A stretch of 64,000 bases of DNA, from assembly GCA_025435555.1 (NCBI GenBank), contig JAIWWG010000012.1:124001-188000 (forward strand), in the 5' to 3' direction. Below, piece by piece: positions 25,440 to 36,978 of the stretch. Within the stretch, counting starts at the first letter, position 1; every line of letters begins with the position of its first letter. Made by a program: the position numbers and the translations under genes. The notes under the pieces are model-generated. The model saw only the letters and a list, made by a program, of their open reading frames with translations. It had not been told where the DNA came from and did not search any database. This DNA is from Chytriomyces cf. hyalinus JEL632 (Eukaryota; Chytridiomycota; Chytridiomycetes; Chytridiales; Chytriomycetaceae).

Positions 25440-25747
25440 ACTGGGCACAAGATTTGGCAAAGTCCAAACAGAACAAAATAAAGTACAGTTCTGCCTGGGA
25501 ACGTGTTGTTTAACGAGAAGAGGAAAGGGTAACAAGTCTGCGATCCTGCGCGTCGTTGCTTTTTTCCTGTTCTTGTCCCGTGCCAGCATTTCCCTAATTT
25601 CGGAACGTAAAGACCTGCTTGTCGACCCTTTTGGAAAAACAAACAAAAAGAAACGCGTCAAGTCTCCCATTCGCAAAAAAAGAAAAAAGAACGGTAAAAA
25701 GTCACCTGAAATGCCGTATCACGTGGTGTTTTGATGTGTTTGCTTCG
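25440..25747. other. Intergenic, no gene seen
   Basis: About 308 nt between two convergent genes, AT- and purine-rich, with AATAAA-like signals (for example near 25478). No coding pattern. Confidence 0.4.
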
Positions 25748-26780
25748 TCAAAGTAACTGTTGATGAAAACAGTCAGTGTCATCGTAAATACGGGGATCAA
25801 AATAATTCAAACTACAAAAACAAACACACTTGATGTTAAGGTTGCCTGCTATTTTCTGCCCCAGCCGCCGCAGTTTCTGAGAATAGCAAAAAACTGTCAT
25901 TGAACAACTGCCCCCCCACACCAAAGTCTCAATAGGCGCTCACATCAGAATTCGTTGTCGACCCCGATATTCGCCGTGAATCAATCTCGTATCCATTCAA
26001 GACGAGGTGGTAATACGGTTTTGAGCCTGGAAAGCAGCAAGCCGTGCGTGTGTTCAATTTCATTGAAATGAAAACAAAAAAAGATTGAAAGAAACCTGAT
26101 CTGACTTCACATCTCAATCGAATATAAATGTTATAATATTGCCCGCGGACATGCACGTTCTTGTTGTGCGCAAACGAGTACTCCTTTTGTTTTGGATACA
26201 GCGTGTAGTATCGGGTATCTTTGTAGTTCCAGATGGCCGTGATTGAGACGACGGCAGTGATCATGGGGAGAATAAAAAACGCCTAAGAGGTCATTTTGAA
26301 AAACGAAATTGCGGCACCCTTTGTTTTTAGTTTTTCGTAGTTGCTGAATTTGTGTGATGGGTTTCGCTCATTACATTGCTGGGCAGGTTCCCCGTGATCC
26401 ACGCGATAAGCATTACAATTGACACCAGCAACCCGGCAATTGCAAAATACAGTGCCGTATATTGCGCAGAGAATTCCAGCTCTTTTTTGGCAATCGTTTT
26501 CGAGTGTGAGCTTTCATACTCCCTCCCTCCCATCTAGGCAGAACGCTAACCTTTTCGACGCACAACATTGAATGGATAGTACGGATTGGATCGCAGCTTG
26601 TCCTCCAGCGCACTCTCTGCAGTCGGCAGCTTGAAGACGGGCCGGTTGAACATGATCGCGTTGATGAAATATCGTAACTGACAATTTCAAAAGAACAAAC
26701 TGGTGGGTTTTTTTTATACAAGGCACACATTTTGAAACTGCATCCATAAATTCCAAGTAATGGGCCCAACAGGCTCTCAT
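25748..26780 (-). CDS. TMEM249: TMEM249-like membrane protein (CatSper-associated family)
   Basis: Six exons were fitted: 26780-26739, 26677-26551, 26481-26375, 26282-26096, 26026-25944 and 25876-25748. They sum to 675 nt, or 224 residues. Order: KLRSNPYYPFNVVRRKELEF, a transmembrane segment (ALYFAIAGLLVSIVMLIAW), a second one (FFILPMITAVVSITAIW), then VHVRGQYYNIYIRLR, KPYYHLVLNGYEIDSRRI, KLRRLGQKIAGNLNI and LNYFDPRIYDD. This order matches animal TMEM249, a component of the sperm CatSper channel complex, including the closing LGR-LA-KLNINYFDY-type motif. The last exon may hold an 18-nt GT...AG insert (see findings). Related proteins are expected only in organisms with motile flagella. The gene is convergent with the kinase-like gene and 122 nt downstream of CCDC77. 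Confidence 0.7.
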
Positions 26781-26902
26781 TTGTATTGGCAGCCTCTTGT
26801 CGATATTGACGCGTCATACGTGACTATGGGCAAAAATTGCAACATTTATTAAACGCGCGAGATATTCGACGGCACACAAACACGCGGCGTTGTGCATGCT
26901 TT

Positions 26903-28861
26903 CTATATAACAAGAGACCGCAAGTCATTCTCTGTACTCAGAATTTTGTTCTAAAAAACAAAAATCATCAGCAAACAGGTCCAACACAGAAAAGGCTGTA
27001 CACACACCTTCAACCCTTGCAAATCCGAAGAAATCTGCGCTGCCCGGTTCCCAGTTTCTCTTGCCATATTGAGCAACACGAGTTCGCGATCTTCTAAAGG
27101 ACCGTACTTGAGGATACTTTTTTCCAGATTTTTGAGTTGTTTTCGTAGCATGAGAATGTCGTTTGTGAAGCCCTCAATTTCGTAGTCACGCCGACGACGA
27201 AGCGAGTTGTAGCTGTTTTTGAGTGTGTCCCACAAAAGTCAGCATTATATTTTTTTTTCCATAACAGCAGGCGTACTTTTTGGTGAGAATTTCGACGCGT
27301 TGACCCAAGACATTTGATTTCTTTTTCGAGTTTCGTTCGAGTTCTTCGTTTCGTTTCTAACCAAAAAAATAAAATGATGATGAACTCCTTCCTTTTCTTT
27401 TTAAACCAACTGAAATCGAAAACACACCTTGACAGCAACAAGCTCTTCGGTCGACTTTTGTAATTGATGCCGCAGCCCTGTCGTGAGATCGACATGCTTT
27501 TGAACAAGTTTCGCTTCCACTTGCTTCGGATCGGATGACCTCGGTTAGCACAAATCAAAATCAATCAAAACCAAGAAACAAACCTGCTCAACATGTTCAA
27601 CCCTTTCTTTTTCATTCTTGTACTGCGATTTCAGTTCCAATATTTCGTTTGTCAAGCGCGTTTTATCTTCAACAAGTCGACGCTCGTTTTGATGAAGAGT
27701 TTTTTTCAGATATAATAGTTCTGGGGTTTGTAATGTAGTTCAGAGAAACGCGTTAAGCTAATATTGCGTCGAATGAAATTGGCAATCCACCACACAAAAG
27801 GTCCTTACCTCGAACATTCTCTCTATTCAGCTGCCTCAGATTATCCGACTTGTCGAGCATTTCTTCCATTTTTTTGGCTTCATGTTTTCTGCGAATCGTT
27901 TCCTCTTCTAATAATGTTTTGCGATCGCGTTCAAGGCCTGCAATTGTTTCTTCGTATGATTGTTTCTGGATACAAAATAAGTACGTTTGCCAACTCAAGC
28001 AGAGATGGGAAAAAAAGGGGCATATACTTGTTCATCCAGCTGTGTATATAGAGACGATATTTTGAGTTTCAGTCCTTCAATTTCATCTTCAAGAATAATG
28101 ATGTCGCGGTCCGTTGACGACAGCCTATTTTCGAGCGGCTTCAAAAGAAATGCATATCAGCAATATGACGAATTGTCTGCTTTTTGAACGCAAACAAATT
28201 AACTTTGTCGATTCTATCCTGCGAGGCAATCTTGACAAGCCGTTTGTTGAGCCTGTCTCTAAAATACGTGACTTCAGGCTCCATGTTTCCCGTCATTGAT
28301 AACAAGTAACGGATTTTTTTGCGATCTTTGAGTTCTTGAACTGTTGGGGGGAGGTATGTGCAAAAAAGAGCAGAGGGTGTTACGTCCGGACAAAAAAACT
28401 TGCGCAAGAAAAAGTAAATGATGTGCATACTTTTCAAGTCGTCATTCTCCGCAATCGCTTTAAGCAACATCTTTCGCTCGTCAAAAACTTGTGTCTGAGC
28501 ATCGCTTAGTGCCTGCTGCATTTCTGCCACTTCCGCCTCTCTTCGATGGACCTGAACAAAAAAAAAAGTTGACTGCGTGGTTTCATGATGAATTGTTTCG
28601 GCGTCCCAATTCGAACCTGCCAGGCAAGGGCATGGTGCTCAGCATGCGGAACTTTGAGGGAATCAATCTTGTCGAGGGCCTGGCTGAAATCGCGTTCGAG
28701 AGAGTCTGGTTGTTGTTGTTGAAGGGGTCCAGATTGGCATTCGAGTGAGCCAATGTGGTTGTGAATGGGATATGGGCGGTCTATGAACAAGGCCATGGCT
28801 GCTGACCCAGTCGCGTTTTGTAGTACTCGACCAGAGCAAACTGGTCCATGTACATCTGCAT
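26903..28861 (-). CDS. CCDC77: CCDC77-like coiled-coil centrosomal/basal-body protein
   Basis: About ten exons on the minus strand. Recognisable blocks in order: MDQFALVEYYKTRL; a repeated-heptad block EAEVAEMQQALSDAQTQVFD and NDDLKIQELKDRKKIRYLLS with MTGNMEPEVTYFRDR, which matches vertebrate CCDC77; coiled coils (IIILEDEIEGLKLKISSLYT, KKTLHQNERRLVEDKTRL, QVEAKLVQKHVDLTTGL, ERNSKKKSNVLGQRVEILTK); then RRRRDYEIEGFTNDILMLRK, GNRAAQISSDLQGLK and the end NKILSTENDLRSLVI, matching the C-terminus of CCDC77 ([20 protein letters not shown]). Vertebrate CCDC77 localises to the centrosome. The 5' end is the uncertain part: the first block joins the rest only through a 26-nt GT...AG segment (28802 region) or a frameshift. 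It is divergent from MED17, with 57 nt between starts. Confidence 0.75.
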
Positions 28862-28918
28862 TTTGGAAATAAATATTTACGGAATTCTTGACTTTAAAAA
28901 AAGCTCATAAATACAAGC
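28862..28918. promoter_or_regulatory. Very short divergent promoter, CCDC77 / MED17
   Basis: 57 nt between divergent ATGs. It contains a TATTTAC motif at 28867-28880, about 40 nt before MED17. Position makes it a shared promoter; nothing else was recognised. Confidence 0.5.
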
Positions 28919-31184
28919 ATGGGTCTCGAACGGCTTCTCGCGCCGTTGTCTGACATTGACACGGACGGAAACGGGACCGAGGAAGGGTAACAACATGCCC
29001 CCGAGGCAATTCTTGGTTTCTTCATCCAGCGGCGACTCGGCTGAATCTAAATCGCATTCACCTGGACCGACCCTGACCATCGAAACTGCACATCAGACTT
29101 CCTTCCGCCATCGATTCCCTTGCGCATGATGCTGCGCTTGTAAATCTTCGCGCTCTGTTTCTCGGCACAAGCAGCAAGAGTGACACTATCCCGGAGACCA
29201 AGCCTGAGGCCCTTCCCGACCGAGATCCGATTATTGTCATGAAGGACAACATCTTGTTAGTTTGTCCTCCTTCCGTCTTCACAAAGCCCATTTTTCTCCA
29301 AAGATTTGCTGAGCACCTTTTCCATTCCGTTTTTTCCAGCTGGGCTCGGGAACAAATCAGATACGCGATCGATGCTCTCATAAAGCTGGACGTGAACGTT
29401 GCAATGGTGCACCAAAACCCGCATATCCCCAATTCAACACCGCAACTGTTGCCTCTCATTAGTCTCAGCATCTCAGCGAAACCTCCTCCACTCTCCATAC
29501 CCGCTCAAATTGACAACATTCGTTTGATTTTGGCATCGAAAAAGATGGTGCGTTTTATGCTTGTTTCTGAGACATGTCCGCATATTCAGTTTTCGTAAAC
29601 TCCAACAGCATTTGATGGATGCTTCAAATACACTTCGAACTGCATCAGCCAGACTTGACGGTACAATCACAAATGAAACACGATTTTATGGCAATGTGGC
29701 GGTTGACCAGTTACGGCGTCATAACTGGATTCTGCATTCAGATTTGGGAAGATGGGGGCGCGCTCTGTATGTGGATTACGGCCTCAAATTTGGTAAATCG
29801 ACTTGTATTTTCCGTATTCCTTTTTATTCGCGAATTCATGCGTGATGCCTTTATTTTCGTTCATCTGCAGCGGGATCTTATTCCCAAGAAATGTGTCAAG
29901 CCTTTTTCACATGGAAATCTTCGGCCGCTTCTCCATCCGGCGATTCGACCAAAAACAAAATCACACTCAAGTATCAACATGGCTGTCCACGCTCCGTGCA
30001 TGTTTCGTTTCTTGCGAATGGCAAAACTGTCTCCAGTTCTTTTCGAGTGTTACCAGACGCGGCAACGTTCTTGTCAGAGTCTCATGTGGGCGATGGTGTT
30101 GCTGTTCCAAAATACTCAAAAATTCAAAAAGCGCTTGATTCTGCGAAAGCGGCGGCTTTTGAAACGGAGCTGTTTCGAGAGGTGGAGATCCTTATTTGAT
30201 GACAACCATTTTGCATCTCAACATGGTTTTATTTTTTGCAACAGATTTCGCATGCTGCAACCCATGCACACGATATTCCAGGGACGGTGCATTTGACAGC
30301 CTTGGCAATATCAATTCAGCCACCGTTATCCGAAAAAGCCTGGAATGACAATCATTCCGATTCAAAAGTGTCTGTTGAAACGAACGGAATGTCATTACGA
30401 GGATCGAATTCAAAAGCGAGGCTCGAACATGTTCTTCGAATCGATTTTGCGGATTCTCGACACAATGTTCATTCAACGTCAAAAAATGCTGAAGCTCCTT
30501 TGAAACATGAATCGACCGCAGATCAAATGATATCAGAGAACTTGCAGGAAACAAGTCATAGTAAAAGCGACGCGGACGCTGCATTTGTAGCGTGGATGCT
30601 TCACAGGAATCTTCGCCGAATGCAGCGATTTCATCTTGATTTGGAGTTGAACTTGAACGGGGCTCGAAAATGGAGAGACGAGTACGTGAAAAGCGAAACT
30701 GCATCTGCGAATCCATCCGCTGGACAACGTGGGCCAACAACACCTGCGCCCGTCGATCATCCTGCGAAATTACTCCAACCTGTTTTATTGTGGGTTCATT
30801 TTCTGGAAGTGGTTCGGAGCGTTGGGGATGCGTTGTTTGATATTTGCGATGATTATGAGGATGGGCGTGTGCGAAAGTTGGGAGGGGTTCTGGCGGCACT
30901 GGACGTACGGAAAAAAGTGGTTGCTGGTGCAAACGCTTTGAGCAGTTCAATTGCCGTGGAGTGGAATATCACGAGTGTCGGAAGGTTACTTTTGTTTGAG
31001 TTGGGTAGTTACCACATTTGCTGATTTTGTTTTCATTCAATGCAGGCGCATTCTTCAAGTACACTTGACAAGGGCGGGCGCAATGTCGCTCTCATCAGAA
31101 AAATGGAAGCAACTGTACATGAAGGATTTGGGAATGTTGACGCACTTTGTCAAACGCAAAATTTCTCATTTCCTCACCAAATAA
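28919..31184 (+). CDS. MED17: Mediator subunit 17
   Basis: Seven exons (28919-28986, 29097-29255, 29340-29547, 29609-29792, 29871-30181, 30245-30984, 31046-31184) give 602 residues in frame. The family appears in LPSAIDSLAHDAALVNLRAL, the central VDQLRRHNWILHSDLGRWGR, and ALYVDYGLKFAGSY, which corresponds to the conserved tryptophan and YxxGS block of MED17/Srb4. Further matches are ILQVHLTRAGA in the C-terminal region and an Ala/Lys-rich helical stretch. MED17 is a head-module scaffold of the Mediator complex that contacts RNA polymerase II. The last exon (SSEKWKQLYMKDLGM ... HFLTK) has a duplicate downstream at 33848-33946. The start and first intron are the weaker parts; a different reading gives a Met at 28995. 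Confidence 0.8.
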
Positions 31185-31508
31185 TACATAAAAAAACAGT
31201 CGTAGCATGTCCGTTCATTGCAACGAATGAGAACCTGGTTTGCCCAATTGTGTTGTACAGTTTGTCTGTAAATTGGGGAAATTCTTCCGTCAGAAGACCA
31301 AACAGTGCTTGCCTGGAAATAAGGCTAAACTGAACGCGTTAGAAAGCCCATGAAAACGTAACCCACAGGCAAGCTCATATAGTTTATAGTTGGTGACACC
31401 GGGAAAACATCCCGGTAACGAGGCTTCGTTATTCATGAACACACATGTCAATTAGGAGCAGGTTCAGCTGTGCCCTGCGACTTGGTGGACTTCAGAAAAA
31501 AACATTGA
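31185..31508. other. Intergenic, no gene seen
   Basis: About 324 nt between MED17 and the Sel1 gene. Part of it (31195-31260) resembles 34030-34090 downstream of the duplicated exon, which marks it as belonging to the tandem duplication unit. Confidence 0.5.
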
Positions 31509-33796
31509 ATGGCGGACTCACCAGACGACAACGAAGGCACTGCCTTCAAGCACTTTCCCTGTTACGACGACTGGTCCTCCATGCAGAAGAGCGGAGCAAA
31601 CATCGACAAATATCACGACGCCCTCCACCATCACGCCGACGAGATCAAATTCAAGCGGCAGTATCCTGCGGACGCATTCGCAGTCTTCAAGCACCTTGCG
31701 CATCTCGGACATGTAGCTGGCATGTACAGTTACGGCTATAGCATCATGTTTGGCCAAGGGACGGGTGAGCGACTTCCCCCACCGCCTGGGCAAAAACCAA
31801 CACCCAACGTTCTCAACAAAACTCATTGGTGCTCTTTGTTCAATTCACAGATGTCGATCGCGCCGGAGGATTTGCATGGGTCGACAAGTCTGCGACGCTC
31901 GGTTTTGCCAAAGCGCAACGCCAGTTCGCCCTATGTTTATCAAAAGGCATTGGATGTGAACAAAACGGAGTCGAAGCATTGCGCTGGGCGCAATCTACAA
32001 TTGATCAAGGCTTTTTCGATGCGTACAGTACAGTCGGAACCATGCATTATGAGGGGTACGGCGTTCCAGTGAATCGCGCCAAAGCAATGGAACACTATTT
32101 CCTGGGAATGGATGCTGGAAGTGTCGACTGCATCAGCCAAGTAGGCGCCCTGTATCGTGACGGAACTGGTGTGGAAAAGGACATCAAGAAGGCAGTTGAG
32201 CTTTATGAGAAAGCAGTTAGCCTCGGAAACAGCATTGGATGCTGCTATCTTGGGGATCTTTATCAGACTGGGGATGATGGCTTTCCAAAGGACCCGAGCA
32301 AAGCCGCAACATATTACGAACAAGCAGTCCAACTGGCAGATGATTCTTCTGCGGCAAAGCAGAGGCTGGCGTACTTGTATGATAAAGGAACCGGTGTTGA
32401 GCAAAATTACGAGCTATCTTTACAATATTATCTGGAAGCTACGAAATTCGAAGATGCATGTGCGCTATACCAATTGGGTGTCAAATACATGACTGGAACG
32501 GGCGTCGAGCACAATGACGTTAAAGCATTCGAATTCTATACCCGTGCCGCCAAACTGAACCACGCACTAGCTATTGGCAATCTTGGTTACCTGTTTGGTA
32601 AGGGTCAAGGATGCGAAAAGGATTTAGTTCGTGCGGCGCAGTTATACCAGCAGTCAGCAGCATTGGGCGATGGAGTTGGCGCACACAATTGTGGTGTTGT
32701 ATTTCGGAACGGGCTAGGTGTAGAAGTAGACCTATTCAAGGCACTCGATTACTATAAAATGGCTGTTTGCTTGGGATACGACGGTGCCAAATCATGTTTG
32801 GGGCCAGACACAAACATCAGTCGCGATTTATACAATACCGCAAGAGTCCTGCAAAGGCACAACAAGGATAAAGAGGCATTTGACCATTTCCGTGCTGCTG
32901 CAGGCCAAGGCCACTCAGAATCAATTGCTGTTGTGTATCGAAACGCTGCTGGAATTGGACCGGTATCATATGAGAAGGAGATGCGATATTTCGAACCCCT
33001 AGGAGCACCTGACCCCACTCTTTCAGCCATGCCAAATGAACTCCTCCTTCAAATCTTTCAATGGCTTCATCCAAAGGAATGCGTACTTTTGCGACCGGTG
33101 TCTCGGAGAATCTGGACTCTTTTTGAAGATGATTCTGTCCCGCGGCACGTATTTAAATTCCAGCTTCACTTGCTGCCGTCCAGTCATCTGAACGATCGAC
33201 ACTGGTTTGATCAAATGTTATTTCACGGACCGCGCGCGTTTCAAGCAGCGTATTTGGAAATGGTAGTGAATGGGTTGAAAACTCTTCATCAGCAACACAA
33301 GAAGTACGTGTCACTGCGAGACAACAAGATGAATGTCTTCCCTGTCATCTTCAGCGAATGGACAAGTCTTACTTCCATTCAATTAAGCAACAGCGGCCTG
33401 GTGGGCGCGATTCCAGACAGCATCAAACACTTGTGCAGTTTGAAGGAATTGGTGCTGTCACGCAATCGGTGGGTTCATCATTCGTGTTCATTTCTTGTGT
33501 CGCGTTTATTTTTTCTTTTGACCATCTGAGTATATAGATTTGACGGCTCAGAAATTCCTGCTTCCATCATGGAACTGACCCAACTGGAGGTTCTGTTTCT
33601 GAATAGCTGCGGGTTGACAGGATATATGGGAGATGATTTGGCTCAGTTTTTCAAAAATCTGAAGCGGTATTCCTTACGGGATAACCAACTTTACGGGCCT
33701 GTCGATACTCCATTCAGGTGGAGTTACGATGACAACGCGACCAAGCACCACAGACGTGCACTGACTGGGACGCAGCAAGCAGTGACACTTGAATGA
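31509..33796 (+). CDS. Sel1-repeat / F-box / LRR fusion protein (copy A)
   Basis: Three exons (31509-31764, 31851-33468, 33538-33796) give 710 residues. Residues about 110-480 are tandem Sel1-like (TPR-related) repeats, roughly nine or ten, of the type GVPVNRAKAMEHYFLGMDAG and GVEKDIKKAVELYEKAVSLG. They are followed by a clear F-box (LSAMPNELLLQIFQWLHPKE) and then plant-type LRRs (TSIQLSNSGLVGAIPDSI, LKELVLSRNRFDGSEIPASI, LNSCGLTGYMGDDLAQFF). Sel1 repeats are protein-interaction modules, the F-box would bind Skp1, and the LRRs may select substrates, so an SCF-type adaptor is the likely role. This combination is uncommon. It is a live-looking gene, and the next copy downstream is decayed. Confidence 0.85.
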
Positions 33797-33847
33797 AGAG
33801 ATTAACAGTCGGAGGAGTGCGTTTTCATGAAAGCATTGTCACCAATG

Positions 33848-33946
33848 TCACTCTCATCAGAAAAATGGAAGCAACTGTTCATGAAGGACTTGACAATGTT
33901 GACGCACTTTGTCAAACGCGAGATTTCTCATTTCCTCACCAAATAA
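33848..33946 (+). pseudogene. Duplicated last exon of MED17
   Basis: Near-identical to 31082-31184: it starts with the same TCGCTCTCATCAG-type sequence (here TCACTCTCATCAG) and encodes SSEKWKQLFMKDLTMLTHF and HFLTK before a stop at 33944-33946. It lacks the rest of MED17, so it is a leftover of a tandem duplication rather than a gene. Downstream flank at 34030-34090 resembles that behind the true MED17. Confidence 0.8.
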
Positions 33947-33988
33947 CTTCCAAAGTTTTTTAAATCTTTAAAAAAGGAAGCAGATCTC

Positions 33989-34024
<36 letters not shown>

Positions 34025-34639
34025 CTGGTTGCAAATAAAGTCCCCCGCATAGCAACGAATGACAAGCTGTTGTGTCAGCCGTGCCCAATCGGGATGCAGA
34101 GCATAATGGGAATCGCGAATTAATGAAACAATTTTGCTTGGTCATTGTCTTGGGTAAATGGTTCCCATATTTGCTGTAAAAACTGATGCATACGAGTCAG
34201 CAGATCAATCAGCTGCTTTTTTTGGTCTGGTGTTCAATTTGATTGGTTGACTGGAAATTACGCTAAACTGAATGTTTGATGTCAAGCTGATTGAACTGCG
34301 CGTGCCTGGACTCAGTCTGGATCCTGTTGAGGTTCAGAAGGTGAAGGTGGATGTTGTACCAGCCATTGTGGATATTCCTGGGGTTGGGAAGGTGAAGACC
34401 AATGTGGGGGTGACGGATCGCGTGACTGCCGAGATGGGAGTTGTGAGTGGAGATGCTGTGGAGGCGATTTGTTGAAAGGAAGCAAGGGGAGGTCCCAATA
34501 CAAAAGCTATAATCTCGTTCATGATCGCATCGATGTTGGCAGTGGCAAAGCTGAATACGAAAGGTACGGATGGATTACGAGGCTGCGGCTCGCTCAAGAC
34601 AAAAAAATTACCACCTGCACACTCAAAAACGCACTCTGA
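33947..34639. other. Intergenic stretch between Sel1 copies
   Basis: Holds the GACA microsatellite, duplicated MED17 flank, and about 370 nt (34200-34570) without a counterpart in the first unit. Short open frames exist on both strands there (for example GLSLDPVEVQKVKVDVVPAI), but none matches a family or has a supporting neighbour. Confidence 0.4.
33989..34024 (+). repeat. (GACA)9 microsatellite
   Basis: Nine perfect or near-perfect GACA units in the duplicated flank; likely length-variable. Confidence 0.9.
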
Positions 34640-36978
34640 CTGGCGCAGTCACCAAACAACAACAACGACGCCGTCTTCAAGCACTTCCCTGTTACCACGA
34701 CTGGTGCTCCCAGCAGGAGACCGGAGCAACCATCGACAGCTATCATGACGCCCTCCACCAGCACGCCGACGAGATCAAGTTCAAGCGGCAGTATCCTGCG
34801 GACGCATTCGAAATCTTTCAATACCTTGCACATCTCGGACACGTAGCTGGCATGTACAATTACGGCTATAGTATCATGTTTAGCCAAGGGACGGGTGAGT
34901 GACTTTCCTCCCTCGCTTGGCAAAATGCATCCCAACGTTCTCCACAAAAAACAACACTTTGGTTGCTTTAAATCACAGCTGTCGATCGCACCGGAGGATT
35001 TGCATGGGTTGAAAAGTCCGCGACGCTCGGTTTTGCCAATGCGCAACGCCAGTTGGCAACATGCTTGTCGAAAGGGATTGGATGTGAACAAAACGGAGTC
35101 GAAGCATTGCGCTGGGCGCAAGCTGCGATTGATCAAGGTTTTGCGGATGCGTACAGTACAATCGGAAACATGTATAGAGGTGCGGACGGTGTTCCTGTGA
35201 ACCTCGCCAAAGCAGTAGAACAGTTTTTCCTCGGGATGGATGCTGGGAGTGTCGAATGCATCAGCCAAGTGGGTTGGCTGTATCAAAAAGGAATTGGAGT
35301 GGAAAAGGACATCAAGAAGGCAGTCGAGCTTTTCGAAAAAGCACTTAGCCTCGGAAGTGGCTTAGGATGGTACTTTCTTGCGCATCTTCATCAGACTGGG
35401 GATGATGGCATTCCAATGGATCTGAGCAAAGCAGTAACATGTTTCGAACAAGCTCTTCAACTTGAGTATGAGTCTTCAGCCGCAAAGCGGTGCCTGGCGT
35501 TTTTGTATGATAAAGGCGGGATCGGCATTGAGCAGAATTACGAGCTATCTTTACAGTATTATCTGGAAGCTGCGAAATTCGATGACTTATGGGCATTGTT
35601 CAACATGGGTGTCAATTACATGACTGGAGAGAGCGTTGAACAAGATTACACCAAAGCAATCGAATACTTTGAGCATGCCGCTAAACAGAACCTCGCAGTA
35701 GCATTAACGAATCTTGGTTACCTTGTGGGTAGTGGTAAGGGATGCGCCAAGGATTCAGTTCGGGCGGTACAGTTTAACCTGCAATCTGCAGCCTTGGGCG
35801 ACGGAGGTGGTGCATACAACTGCGGTGTTATGTTTCAGAAAGGGAATGGCGTGCCAGTCAACCTATTCAAGGCAGTCGATTTCTTTCGAATGTCCGCTCG
35901 CTTGAAATGTGACTCTGCCAAATCACGTTTGGGGCCAAACTCAAATACCAGTCGCGATTTATACAATGCCGCACAGGTCCTGCAAACGGAAAAGAAGGAT
36001 AAAGAGGCCCTGGACCATTTCTACTCTGCAGCAGTCCAGGGCCACTCAGAGGCCATTGCCTCAGTTGCCTCAATGTTTCGAAACGCTACAGGGCTTGGAC
36101 CAGTGGCCTTTGAGAAGGAAATGCGATACTTTGAACCCCCAGTAGCACCATACTCCACTCTTTCAGCCACACCAAATGAACTCCTCCTCCAAATCTTTCA
36201 ATGGCTTCATCCAAAGGAATGCATTCTTTTGCGGCACATTTCACGCAGAATCTGGACGCTTTTCGAAAATGGCTCTGTCCCGCGGCATTTATTCAAGTTT
36301 CAAATGAACTTGCTACCGTCCAACGATGTGATTGAGCAACACTGGTTGGATCAAATGTTGTTTTATGGACCACCTGCGTTCTAAATGGCGTACCTGGAAA
36401 CGAAAGTGAATGGATTGCAGATGATTGATGTGCCTCACATGAAGTATGCATCGCTGCAAGACAACAGGCTGAATGCCTTCCCTGTCAGTTTTGGCAAATG
36501 GACAAGTCTCACTTGCATTAGCCTGAGCAATAGTGGCCTTGTTGGCGCGATTCCAGACAGCATAAAGCACTTGCGATATTTGAAGGAATTGGTGCTGTCA
36601 TGCAATCGGTAAGGGATCATATCTTATTTTACTTCTCTTATGGGCTTCTGTTGACACTTTACGCACGTAGGTTTGATGGTACAGAGATTCCCGCTTCCAT
36701 TATGATGGTGACGATGCCTCTACTGTAACATCTATTGTAATTGATGAGCCTCCAGTCGAGTTGGTGTTGGGAGACATACCAACCGATTGGAACTTGCCCG
36801 CTTGGAAGATCTGATTCTGAACGACTGCGGGTTAACTGGTACATTGGGAGAGATGTGGGGTCAGTTTCTCAAACGCCTGAAGCGGTACTCCTTGCTGGAT
36901 AACCAACTCATCAGTGTTGATGGTGACCAATTGAAATGGAGTCATGATGAGAATGAGAACGCGACAAGCCAACAGTAA
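34640..36978 (+). pseudogene. Decaying second copy of the Sel1 / F-box / LRR gene (copy B)
   Basis: Aligns with copy A over its whole length, including the first intron (about 34894-34979) and the second (about 36608-36670). Damage is visible: the position of the start codon reads CTG (34640-34642); one T is missing in the CACTT stretch near 34677-34687 compared with copy A, shifting exon 1; a CAA in copy A is TAA here (36382-36384) just after the F-box; and about 80 nt are inserted in the last LRR exon near 36705-36785. The Sel1 part (35053-36384) is still open for 443 residues, and the LRR part (36385-36605) is open in the same frame after the stop. It may still make a truncated Sel1/F-box protein, but the balance favours a pseudogene. 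Divergence from copy A suggests it is not very recent. Confidence 0.8.

Noticed and set aside
28995-29100. MPPRQFLVSSSSGDSAESKS as the MED17 start
   Set aside because: Protein-like, but its frame does not connect to the conserved LPSAIDSLAHD block without a shift; the 28987-29096 intron joins 28919-28986 in phase.
33960-34145. Minus-strand frame with SVCLSVCLSVC repeats
   Set aside because: It is only the translation of the GACA microsatellite.
34272-34475. Frame rich in Val/Asp between the Sel1 copies
   Set aside because: Regular but short; the opposite strand is open too, and no homologue or splice partner was recognised.
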